From assembly GCA_024336345.1 (NCBI GenBank), contig JANFOG010000004.1, positions 1,426,001-1,490,000 on the forward strand: a DNA stretch of 64,000 nucleotides. Direction: 5' to 3'. Positions 23,596 to 34,625 of this stretch are shown here, in pieces (positions within the stretch are counted from its first letter, which is position 1; each line of letters opens with the position of its first letter). Under the pieces are notes generated by a model. It was given only the letters and a program-made list of their open reading frames with translations. It was not told the DNA's origin and ran no database searches. The stretch is from Mariannaea sp. PMI_226 (lineage: Eukaryota > Ascomycota > Sordariomycetes > Hypocreales > Nectriaceae). Both the position numbers and the translations under genes were made by a program.

Positions 23596-26100
23596 ATGGG
23601 AGAAACAAACGATGACATCCACGACACTATAGAACAAAGGGTCGGCATCGTCGACGAGGATGAGGCCCCTTCCATCGTCCCATCCGATCCTGACGCCCGC
23701 GACCTGCATGATCAGGAAAAGGCCCAGCGAATTGAACACGAGGATTTGAATCGCGCGAACAAACAGGTAGGTAGCTCTTCTGTCTTCGCATTGCGCTTTT
23801 TTTTCTTTTTAAAAGATAATAATAACAATAACAATAATATTTATCCTCTAATATTTATTCTCATTTAGGTTCACTCCGGCCTTCTTCTCCTTTGGGCTGC
23901 ATGGCAGAGTACTGGTGTTGTCTATGGTGATATTGGTACCAGCCCGTTGTATGTTTTCAGCTCTACATTCTCCAAGCAGCCATCGTGGGACGATCTAGTC
24001 GGGGCCCTATCAATTATTATCTGGTCTCTCACGCTCATCGTCACCATTAAATACTGCTTCATCGTTCTCTCAGCCGATGACGATGGCCAAGGTGGTTCCT
24101 TTGCCGTATATTCGTTGCTTGCTCGCTATGCAAGCATCGTTCGCAATGACCCCAGCCAACCAGAGCGTATCATGATTCGGTTAGATCGTGAGATCGGCGA
24201 AGCCAAGTTGCCGCCCGCTGGAAGGATGGTCCGAGGATTTCTAGAACGGAGCCGAACTGCGAAGGCGATTCTAAAGATTGTTGGCATATTGGGTGTCTCG
24301 ATGGTGATGGCGGACAGCGTTCTTACCCCAGCCCAGTCGGTACTCGGCGCCGTGCAGGGCCTTCAAGTGGTTCGACCTGATCTCGGGAGGGGAGCTATCG
24401 TTGGTATCTCTTGTGGCATTTTGGTTTTCCTATTTCTTATCCAACCTCTCGGAACGGCCAAAATTGGCACCTCGTTCGCTCCCATCGTCATCATATGGCT
24501 CCTCTTTAACTTTACCATCAACATCTACAATCTCGTCGAATATGACCATACCGTACTCAAAGCGTTCAGTCCGCATTATGCCTTTCTTTATCTCAACCGA
24601 ACCGGTACCGAAGGCTGGAAGTCACTTGGTGGCCTCCTATTGGCATTTACAGGAGTTGAGACGCTCTTCGCAGACCTGGGAGCATTTGGCCAACGCGCTA
24701 TTCAGATATCCTGGCTTTGTCTGGCGTTTCCGTGCCTCCTCTTTACTTATGCCGGCCAGGCGGCCTATATCTCTCATGACGAGACCGGCACCGCATTCAC
24801 GAACCCCTTCTATTACACCGTGCCCGACGGAACATTCTATTTTAGCATTGTCATTGCCATCCTAGCCGCCATGGTAGCCAGCCAAGCCTTGATTACAAGC
24901 TCCTTTCAGCTTATCTCACAGTTAATGAGGCTGAGTTACTTCCCACACATCAAGACAGTCCACACAAGTCGCCAATTTCACGATCAAATTTACATGCCTT
25001 TAGCTAACTGGCTACTTATGATTGGGACAGTTGTTGTGACGGCTGTATATAACAACGTAAGTCAAGCATAACCATTTTCTTCCAACTATGGTGTGACACT
25101 AACATACTTCTTACAGACAACGAGTCTTGGGCATGCTTATGGAGCTTGCGTCATAATTGTCACCTTCATCACGACTTGCCTGGTATCACTAGTCGCGCTC
25201 ATCATCTGGCGCGTCCCTTCACCCATTGTCTTGTTTGTATTTTTGGTCTTCATTCTGCTTGACGGCGTCTATCTGTCTGCAGCGCTTAACAAGGTTCCCG
25301 ATGGAGGATGGTTTGCCATCGTCTTATCATTCATCCTGTCAACCATTTTCATTCTCTGGAGATGGGGTAAAGAGCAGCAATGGGAGGCTGAAACAAGGGA
25401 TATGATTGAGCCATCAGAACTTCTTCTCCTATCTCGCAATAACTCTTTCTCTAGAAGCGGAAGCGAAAGTGGTAGCTCCATCCGACTGAGACTACGACCC
25501 GAGTTTGGGGGCGCCAATCTGAGTACCGTGCCAGGGCTGGGTATCTTCTTCGACAAGCTTGGTGGCATCGGTGATGACCATATCCCTAAGGTCTTTTCAC
25601 AATTTATTCGAAAATTCCATACACGGCCGCAGGTCATCGTCTTCTTCCACATGCGCTCTCTCTCAATGCCGACTGTGCCCATCGAGCAGCGATTTGTTAT
25701 CAACCGTGTCACCTCAAAAATTTCGTCATGTTATCGGGTCACTCTGCGCCACGGCTACATGGATGATGTTTTAACACCAAACCTGACCCTGAGGATCGTG
25801 GTGGAGCTGACTGGGTTTATTACACGAGGCAATCCAGCCGCACATGATGATCTCCTCCCCCCTAGTGAACGCAATGAGCTTCTCACACTTCGTGATGCCC
25901 AGGAGGCTCAGACGGTGTATCTTTTGGGGAAGCAGACAATGCGAGTTCAACAGAGGGAAGGCCGAACCTTGGGAAATCTCATTCGACGAGCAGCACTCGA
26001 AGCATTTTTATGGATTCGTGAGAACACGCGAACAAAGCTGGCGAATCTGCATATTGATCCGGATGATGTGGTAGAAGTGGGCTTCTTGAAGGAAATATGA
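23596..26100 (+). CDS. hak1: HAK/KUP-family high-affinity potassium transporter
   Basis: Three exons, all phase 0: 23596-23766, 23869-25056 and 25117-26100, giving about 780 aa. An acidic cytosolic N-terminus of about 57 aa is followed by the KUP signature GVVYGDIGTSPLYVF and roughly 12 membrane helices. These include GGSFAVYSLLARYA, the MVMADSVLTPAQSVLGAVQG block and FTGVETLFADLGAFG. A hydrophilic C-terminal domain of about 250 aa follows. The family drives K+ uptake at the plasma membrane, in fungi by K+/H+ or K+/Na+ symport. Intron 1 follows codon 57 with a GTAGGT donor and contains an AT-rich AATAACAATAAC stretch. It converges with the MFS gene. Length and motifs are as expected for fungal HAK proteins. 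Confidence 0.95.
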
Positions 26101-26947
26101 ACGAACCAGCATTCCACGCAGCATTTCTTGTTTTTTCTCTCCCCTTTTCCTCTTTTCTCATCTCGGGGAAAAACAAAAAACTCTCTTAGATTGAACTGGT
26201 ATTTCTGGTGTTTTTGGCAATCGGGCAAGGCGCACTGGTACTGAAATTTGAAAAGAATACAGGGATTGGCGGTACGAAATTATCTACGAGTCTACGATTA
26301 AAACTCCATTCTTCACTTCCTGTACTATTTTTTATACCAAAATCGTATTATTTAGTAGCGCTATTTAGGTTTATCTTTAACTTGGAGTCCTTGCAATAAC
26401 ACGAGCTGGGACTTCCAAGGCAACCCAAAAAAAAAAGACAAAAATTGGTTTATATTATGTGTCAATTATCCCGTGATTATCTTCATCTTATACCCAAGTA
26501 ACAGATGATTCAACTTCCTCCGCAACTCTTGAACGTAGTCTTCTCGCCGAATACACAGTTAGAACATCTTGTGCTAGTGAAGTGTCCCTGAATTCCTCGT
26601 CTGGGGATTGGGAGTGCTATTTGAAAATTGGAAGCCCCGGATAACTAATGAGCGTTGCCTACTGAACGCACGCTTATTCAGGCCGTCTTAATATTTCCTC
26701 TTCTTCTTTTCCTTTCCGTCTTCTCGTCAAACATCATCAGTTAAATACTTGTTGGTACTCGCACCTCAGTCAAAGAAAGGTATCTATTTACAAGAATATA
26801 TACATATATATAAATAAGACAAAAAGTCGCCATAATGCTAGTGTTGCTTGTTATGCCAGAAAAATCGTTCCAATAAAAAAAAAAGGCCGCTTGAGCTGAA
26901 TGTGTCATATACCAAACCCCCCCTTTCTTTTTCTTTTTACTTTCTTT
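26101..26947. other. convergent intergenic region
   Basis: AT-rich 3' flanks of the potassium transporter (+) and the MFS transporter (-). No gene or structured repeat beyond short A and T runs. Confidence 0.55.
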
Positions 26948-28851
26948 TCAAAACTTGAAGTTCTCCCTCTTACGCACCCGGCCGCCAAACTTGTAGATGA
27001 GGGCTGGAATTGGGATCAGCGCGACAGCAATGAAGCCCAGGAGGGAGTTCCCCCAGCCAACGCCCATGGCGTCATACATCTGAGGCCCAGCGAGGGGCAG
27101 GAAGGCGGCGACGACGCTTCGCATGACGGAAAAGGCGGCGAGGGCGCTGGCAGCGTACTGCGAGTATGCATCGACGAGGTAAGCCTGGATGGGCAGCCAG
27201 ATGCCGACGATGCCGAAGCCGAAGGGGACGAGGCCGATGACAGGGACGATCCAATGGACGGCCTTGTCGGCGGACCAGCCGTACCAGAAGAAGGTCATTG
27301 GCAGTAAGAAGGCGAAGTATATGCAGTCAGGAAGACGCATCTCCGGCTCGTAGACGCCGCCGTTGGCCTTGGTCATGCGCACGACCGTCTTGTCCGACAA
27401 GGCGGAGAAGATGCCCAGGCCGGCCATGTACCCAATAAGAAGCGTCAGGTAGATGATGCCTGTGATGCCAATGGACCAGCCGTAGCTGCCCTGGAACACG
27501 ATAGGGATGGTGTTGAAGAGCAGGTACAGGCAGCCATAGGCGAAGGCAATGTAGAGAGAGACGCCGAAGATGATGACAGAGCCGAAGAGCATACGGATCG
27601 GTCGCGTGAGACCGTTCATGAGGATCTGACGGCGTGAGAGTACAGGTGCCTCCGGGTTTATGTAGCAGCTTCGAAGCTCTGGGCGGCTGAGCTCCTTACG
27701 AAGGCGCTCGGTCTTTCTCCTAACAAGGACCTGGTGGTTGGTTTCGCGGTTAAAGATGACCATGCAGGCAACGACAATGGTGGCAGGGATGAAGGTAATC
27801 CAGTTCACCCAGCGCCAGCCGATTGTCTCGGCCACGAAGCCACCGATGACGGGAGCACACGAGGGGCCGAACATGGGGCCCAGCATCCAGATAGTCATGG
27901 CGCGGCCACGCTCACTTACGGGGAACAAGTCGGCAATGATGGCGCCTCCGATGGTCTGGCAGGCAGAGCCTCCAAGGCCGCACATGAAGCGAAAGAAGAT
28001 GAGCGTCCCGAGCGAAGGGGCAAGGGCACAACCGATGAGCCATGCGCAGAAGAAGGCATTGGCAGAAGTAATGATGATATTTCGGCCATAGATCTCAGAG
28101 AGCGGGGAGAGGAACAGAGGACCAACTGCGTAGCCCAGAAGGAAGATGCTGACGGGCATGGCAGCCACGGTGACGCTCTTCTCGTGGAAATCCTTGGCCA
28201 CGAAGGTGATTGCCGGAGCAAGAATGGAAGAGGCAAAGGGCGTCATGAAGGTGATTGCAGAGAGCAAGCCGGTGATGAGCCACTTGCGTGACTGGGGGAA
28301 GTTGAGAGGGTGCTCCGGGTCGTGCTGCGACTCCCAGCCGACGATGCCATTGTCGAGATCCATGATGGGTATCACAGGCGGAGGGAGTTTCTCTTTCGTT
28401 TTTGATTTTGACTTGGAGATGCGGCTGAGGATGCTGCGAGGCGTCCTGCGGCTGGTGTTTGTCTTGTGCGTTTCCACACGTTCGATCTTATCATTCGTTC
28501 CCTTTTTGATTCGCAGGTCAGTCTGTGTCCGTATTCACATTGTTGTTTTCTTCTTGTTTTTGTTTTCTTTTCTTTTGTTTTTGTGCATGATAGGATGAAG
28601 GACCTGAATGGATGGTGTAAACCGCGATAATGATAAAAGTAACCTGTCCTTACCTCTTGAGCTTCGATATCGAAGACTTCTTCTAATGATTCATCCCCAT
28701 CGCCCTTTTGCCGCCGACGGTCATGCTCGCCCAGTTCTCTTTCTGAGGTTCCGGGGGCTGTTTCTTTATCTTCGATTATGGTGTTTGCATCGGTATCCTC
28801 ACTAGAAGGAAAACCAGCCGGTTTTTCATCGTCGTGACTTGTTACAGACAT
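26948..28851 (-). CDS. MFS transporter, DHA1-like (polyamine/drug:H+ antiporter group)
   Basis: Two exons on the minus strand: 28851-28654 and 28522-26948, giving about 590 aa. A charged cytosolic N-terminus of about 120 aa precedes 12 predicted helices. The motif GPLFLSPLSEIYGRNIII after helix 2 is the DHA1/TPO-type signature, and a hydrophilic loop between helices 6 and 7 contains RRKTERLRKELSRPELR. A conserved WESQHDPEHPLNFP box before helix 1 is typical of fungal TPO1/FLU1-like carriers. The expected activity is proton-driven export of polyamines or toxic compounds at the plasma membrane; the substrate is not determined. The intron acceptor is taken as ACACAG (28523-28525), which keeps frame; a later AAG acceptor (exon from 28486) would shorten the protein by 12 residues. 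Confidence 0.9.
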
Positions 28852-29011
28852 TGTGAATAAATAGGTTTTGTGCAAGTGCGTGTGTAATGAGGAGGAGGAT
28901 GTTGTTGGAAAGTATATGAGAAGAGGTGGTAGAGTATTGGGGGAAAAAGTGGTCAACTCATCAATTGAGTCTCAGAATATATTTATCAACCCCCCCTTTT
29001 TTCCCTTCTTT

Positions 29012-29035
29012 TCTCTGTCTCTGTCTCTGTCTCTG
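29012..29035. repeat. (TCTCTG)4 microsatellite
   Basis: Four perfect TCTCTG units are seen in the 5' flank of the MFS gene, within a pyrimidine-rich stretch. Confidence 0.85.
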
Positions 29036-31670
29036 TGTCTATTTAGTTGAACCCAGAAGAAGAAGACATCGAAAAAAAAAAGAATTCTGCTGTTGTTACG
29101 GAGCCCAGATAGTTTGTTTCTTGGGGTGGGTGGGTTGTTTGGTTTTCCTGGAGTTTCCGTCGATTCACGTAATATATAGGGAGCAGTCAAGGTTGTTTGG
29201 TTGGCATGACTGGAATTGATGACGGAGATAAGAGAGAAGAGGAAGAGACAGAAATCGCCGTGTCTCTCCAAAACAATGCTTAGAATCCCGAAAGAACGGA
29301 AAGAAGGGTAATGGAAGGGAAAATAAAAAGAAATAAAAGAAAACAAAAAAAGCAAGAAAATTGAAGGGGGCAAGGGAAGCAAGGTCAAAAACTCCGAGAG
29401 GGTAACGGAATGATTTCCACGGTTGAGCAGGGAATAGACTAAACTACTGCGTATACATTGTTATATACTAACTACTCCGTGTCCGTACTCCGTGCTCTCT
29501 CCCCCGTTTTGTTGTGTGTGAGTGTGTGTCTGTGTGTGTTTACTACAGTACTGTACCTACCTTACTTGCTTACCTACTTACCTACACATGGCTCCCCACG
29601 CTCTAGTCCCACATTTCACAGGTACTGTACATACCATACATACATACAAGACAGAGAGACAGCACAGGACGGAGTACCTCACTTTGGTCACGTACAGTTA
29701 CAGCCAGCTGTAGGCCGGGCACACTCGGCCGAAAGATGCAGCAAACACTGGGGGGCGGGAGAGTGAGAGAGAATGATGGTGAGGGAGAGGTGGAGAGAGA
29801 GAAGAGAGAGAGAGAACCCACAGCTGCAAGCTGCAATCTGCAAACTGCAAACTGCAAGCTGCAAAGCCTGGGTCGAGGGGATGGTGCAGATTACAGTACT
29901 GTACTGTGGTAGCGTAGCATGGTAGCTGGGGCGCGGGCTCTCGGCACCCTCCCGTTCAAGAAAGGTGGGATAGTCAAGCCGTAAGCCAATTGCTAGTCAG
30001 TTTATCTCCATTTATCTCCGGGCGCCGCATCCAGAGATAGCTACTTGCTCCGTCAAAAGCCGTCCGCACTTTGCTGCATGTGCCGCTGATGCATACCAAC
30101 TTCGTGCAGGACTTGCTATGGTACAGCGACCCTATTGGCGACTCGCTATACCTTAGGTACTGTCTAGTTTCGTTGGGTTAGGTTGGTTGGAGTGATTAGT
30201 TAGTATGAGTGCGGAAATCTCCCCGCAACAAATGCACGAAGGGTGGAGGGGGGCTCCATTTTATGGGTCATTATTATTAGCTGGATAATTCATTAGAGAA
30301 GAGTGAAGAGAGGGCAATGTTAACGTCATGACTGGGTGGTTTGTTGCCAGAGCATGGGTAGATTTGGATGATGAAAAATGCCACAGTAGGAACATTTTGA
30401 GATGAAGCAACCTAAGTAATGTACAGTAAGGCACAGTAAGGTACATAACTAATGCTTCAGCACAATTTCTCTCGCAGACTGCCCTACCTACAGCAATACG
30501 TAACTAACTACCTTGCAGTATAAGGAGGCATTTGCATTCCGCTCTCCATAACGACCAGCCTACAGTACAGTCTCCAGTACCTACCTCAGGTAGTCGATTA
30601 ATTAATTACCTATAGTCTCAGGGTGGGAGGGATGATTGCCCACAACAGCAATGTGGAACTTGATACCTGCACGTACCACCGCCAGGCTCCTACAACCCGC
30701 TACAAACAGCGCACTACGGGCGGCTAATACTACGTTTTACTACATAGTATGTACTACCTTCAAACTGTACCCGTAATGGACGTGCCACATTGAGTCAAGT
30801 CTCATTCGTTGCTCTCCACCCGCTTGCAGCTGAGCTTGCTGCATGTAAGAGATCGTCGTGGGCACTCGCCTGATCGGCACAAGCCCACGAGCCACGAGCC
30901 ATGTTGAACGATTCGGCGAGGTGAGCAACTCGGGCAGTGTCAGCAGCAATCGAATGATTTTTGATGATTTTTTTTTCTTCTTCTTCTATTCTTTTCTTTT
31001 CTTTTCCCGTTACGAGGATGAAGAATGATTAGAAATATTGCAGAAAAGTCATGGAATGTTTCGACTTCGAGAGCGTGGGCAGTCAATGGTGCCATAATGT
31101 TGGAAAGAGCATAAGAAAATCAACTAATTATAAAAAAAAAAAAAAACAATGATAATAAATAGTAGTAATGTTAGCTCTACGTAGTATGAAAAGTAAGCAA
31201 AGATGACATCCTTCCACACATACTAGCTACATAGTAGTTGGTTCGGTCGCTCATCGGAACCGCTCTCACACATCGTACCAGTCCCACCACCCAAGGAAGT
31301 GGTGGTATTTGCTCAGATGTGCCACGAGGCGACGACGAACATGACGATGCTCCATCTCAGAGAGATCAGAAGTTATGTAGTTGAGGGTGGTCATACATAC
31401 GGTTCATTGCAGATTTAGTGATTACATCTTGGAATGAAGTGTGGTTGGCTGGTTTGCTGTTTTGAGTGAGTCGTCTGTTGATGCTGACAAAAAACAAGCA
31501 TTCGTCAGTGAGCGAACATCGAGTGTCTAGGGAAACAAGCATGATGATTATTACATTTGGAAAACTTATTGGTTTACCGGAAGAACTGCACACATCGAAT
31601 ATCAGACAATATTTACCCAGGCAAAATAGATAGACAATTCAAACCCTTTGGATAAAAGAAATTCACTAAT

Positions 31671-31694
31671 AATGAATGAACGAATGAATGAATG
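31671..31694. repeat. imperfect AATG tetranucleotide repeat
   Basis: Five to six AATG units with one interruption (GAACGAATG) lie in non-coding DNA. Confidence 0.75.
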
Positions 31695-32283
31695 GATAAT
31701 GGGCCACCAACTCGTTTCTATGCACAGATTACGGTAACTTAAGTCAGGTACCCTTCTAATCTGTACTTCACAGCGCCTATCGCCCGGCACGTGCTTCCGC
31801 GACACACGCCGCCTCCACATCCCGAACGCCAGACGACTTTAGGCGACTTTCGTCATCGACAACGTGTCACCAAATTTTTGGGTAAACCACCAAATTGCAA
31901 CACACCAAAAACTTCATCCCAACTCTTGTCGCTCACTCATCTAGTTGCACCAAAAAAAAAAAAAAAAAAGGAAGATTCTTCTTTTTCCTCGAACGATTAC
32001 TATCGTCGCCGTTCCATCTTTCGTTTTTTAGTCATTTTTTCATCGTCCTTGGCATCACGCTCCCTAGCATCCCTGGTGCTCACTGCGTCTGGTCCGCAAC
32101 TACTCCTCTTCCATGATGCATCACCATCATCACTATCAACCCACTCCCAACTAATCACTCGACAATCTCTCGCATACTGCATACTACGACATCTCTTTCT
32201 TTCTTTCTTTCTTTTTTCTTTGGTCACGCCTGATCAAACCAAACTCACCCCCACCTAATGCTTCCGCCGCTGCCGCCGCCGTC

Positions 32284-33773
32284 ATGACAGCCTCATCGCC
32301 GACCTCGCTCTCCCGCAACGAATTCCTCACCCTCTGCTCCCTCTCCGCCGCCTCCATCGCCGTTCTCGCAAACACCTTCAGCGGCGATGGCGAACCTCTC
32401 ATTGCCTGTCTCTCCCTCTCCGTCCTCGCCTTCTCCCTCTCCTACTACATGATCCGCCAGCTGGGGCCCACCTTTATGCGCATCGGCCTCCGTGGTCGCG
32501 ATTTGAGCAAGACGAGTCGTCCTGAAATTCCAGAATGCATGGGCGCCATCTGCGCCGTTGTCTATCTCATCACCATCATCATCTTTATTCCGTTTCCCTT
32601 TTATAAAGACATTGTCTCTGCGACCAGCGGTGGCGGAAACCGAGATGTTGTCGTTGAACTGGACCGGGTTCATGAGGGGCGCTTCCTGCACCGCTTCCCC
32701 CACAACAAGGTAAGGGAACATCAAGAAAGACTCCGTTCGAATTCGTCTGCTGCTGTGTCGGTTTCCAGTTAGGTTAACTTGCCCCTCTCCAGCTTGCCTC
32801 GTACCTTAGCGCCATCATCTCCCTTCAGACCATAGCCTTGCTCGGAATTGGTGACGACCTCTTCGACATTCGCTGGCGTCATAAGTGGTGGATTCCTGGC
32901 CTTGCCTCCATTCCCCTCCTCGTGGTATACTTCGTCGACTTCGATGTTACCAGCATTGTCATCCCTGTACAGCTTCAGCCCTATCTAGGCGAGCTCTTTG
33001 ACCTCGGCGCTCTATACTATGTCTACATGGCTTGCGTTGCCATGTTCTGCCCCCAGAGCATCAACATGCTTGCAGGTATCAACGGCATTGAAGTCTCCCA
33101 GTGCATCGCAATCGCACTACTTCTTGTCTTTAACGATTGCCTCTATCTCTTCACTCCGTACCCACACCCGGCAACCGACTCGCATCTTTTCTCGCTCTAT
33201 CTGCTCCTCCCCTGGATTGGCGTCTCCTTTGCGCTGTTGTATCACAATTGGTTCCCAGCCAAGGTATTCGTTGGTGACACCTACTGTTACTTCTCAGGCA
33301 TGGTCTTTGCCGTGGTCGGCATTCTCGGTCACTTTTCCAAGACCCTCGGTTTGCTCCTCATCCCCCAGATCTTCAATTTTCTCTACTCTTGTCCGCAAAT
33401 TTTCGGCCTTATCCCGTGTCCTCGCCATCGTCTTCCCAAGTTCAATGCTCGCACCGGCCTTCTCGAACCCTCCGTCACTCCCTGGTCCCCAGAGCGCCAA
33501 CCACACCCGCTCATCGGTCACGCCATGTGCCTACTCGCCAAACTTCGACTGCTCCAAGTTACTTTTGACGACGAGGGCCGCTTCGTTGAGAGCAGCAACA
33601 TGACCATTCTGAACCTCTGGCTCGTCTGGCGCGGTCCCTTGCGCGAAGACCGCCTTGCCCTGGAGGTTACTCTCCTGCAGTTCGTGGCTGGTCTATTCGG
33701 CTTGTTTGTCCGCCATCGCCTCGCCCTGTTGGTATTTAAGGAAGACAACTGGAGCACCGTGCGATTCGGCTGA
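32284..33773 (+). CDS. alg7: UDP-GlcNAc:dolichyl-phosphate GlcNAc-1-phosphotransferase
   Basis: Two exons: 32284-32709 and 32793-33773, phase 0, giving about 468 aa. The protein is strongly hydrophobic, with about ten helices. Family hallmarks include the Asp-rich loop LLGIGDDLFDIRWRHKW, the NMLAGINGIEVSQ loop, and FVGDTYCYFSGM, matching the polyprenyl-phosphate transferase active site. ALG7 transfers GlcNAc-1-P from UDP-GlcNAc to dolichyl phosphate on the ER membrane, the first committed step of N-glycan precursor synthesis and the tunicamycin target. The start is the first ATG after a pyrimidine-rich leader (GCCGTCATGAC). The intron donor is GTAAGG, and a TTAAC branch-like word precedes the acceptor. 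It converges with SET3. Confidence 0.95.
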
Positions 33774-34625
33774 ACCATGCTTCGTAACTCATATTGCAGG
33801 CAAGAGAAAATACGGACTTTTGAAGGTGGAATGGGAACATAATAGAGTAAAGGAGGAGCAATGACTAGATACTGCCAAAATCCTCATCGTTGAGGGAAAG
33901 CATAGCTACGAACCACAAATATGATACCCGCCCTTGATGCATTTTGTTATGAAACCTCCAAAGTTTGGTTGACCCGACATATTGTTCACAGTCTCAATGC
34001 ATCAACATGTGTTTGGAAAAAGTAGTTAACGTGATAATACATGGATACCAAAAAGGATCCAGCAGGATTTCTCCATTGTTATCATTCGAACCGTTCTGCT
34101 ACAGCTTGCGCCTGCAGATGAGAAGGGAACCTGATCATACCTGTAGCTACGAACGCGCAAAAAAAAAAAGGAAAGGAGTATCAAAACCAGGTCCCCCTCA
34201 GGAGGAGGATGTCATCATCCTCTTCCAGTCCTATAATCCACAACCCTTAACCCATCCTCTTTTGTAGAGGTACCAATGGCATAAAAACAATCAACTCTGC
34301 CACCACAGAATAGTTGAGTACACACGTGAACCTGGATGAATCCATTCACCAGACGAGACCCGGCACATTACGAAGGACATCGCTACCCGGATATATCCTT
34401 CACATGCGCACAAATTTGTCCCTCCCAGTATCCATCTTCATGATTCCGTGTCCTTCTCCAAACGCCATTGAGAAACGGGCCCGTCCAGTGGACAGCCACT
34501 TTATAAGTACAGCAGAACTCCGGGCTTTTGAACCCACCCATCCACATCATCCCGATTAAAAACAAAAAAAGAACAAAAGGAAAAGAGAACTAGAGTGTAA
34601 TAGATATACGTACAAACTCGTACAG
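33774..34625. other. convergent 3' intergenic region
   Basis: 3' flanks of ALG7 (+) and the Set3-like gene (-). It has an A-run near 34160. No gene seen. Confidence 0.55.

Larger units (their letters stand above)
28852..32283. other. 3.4 kb divergent intergenic region
   Basis: No supportable gene lies between the MFS gene (-) and ALG7 (+). The stretch is rich in simple sequence: TCTCTG repeats at 29012, GA-rich tracts (29765-29815), CTGCAA/GCTGCAAACTG repeats (29820-29860), A runs near 31133 and 31950, and an AATG repeat near 31671. The part from 31790 is T/C-rich and is probably the ALG7 leader. Confidence 0.5.

Noticed and set aside
27734..28291. Plus-strand frame of 185 codons opposite the MFS gene
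   Set aside because: Composition is Gly/Asp/His-rich as expected from reading the complement of membrane-helix codons; the MFS assignment on the other strand is clear.
28486..28525. AAG acceptor at 28487-28489 for the MFS intron
   Set aside because: An in-frame canonical CAG acceptor 36 nt upstream (28523-28525) keeps the frame open, so the non-canonical site is not needed; cDNA would settle it.
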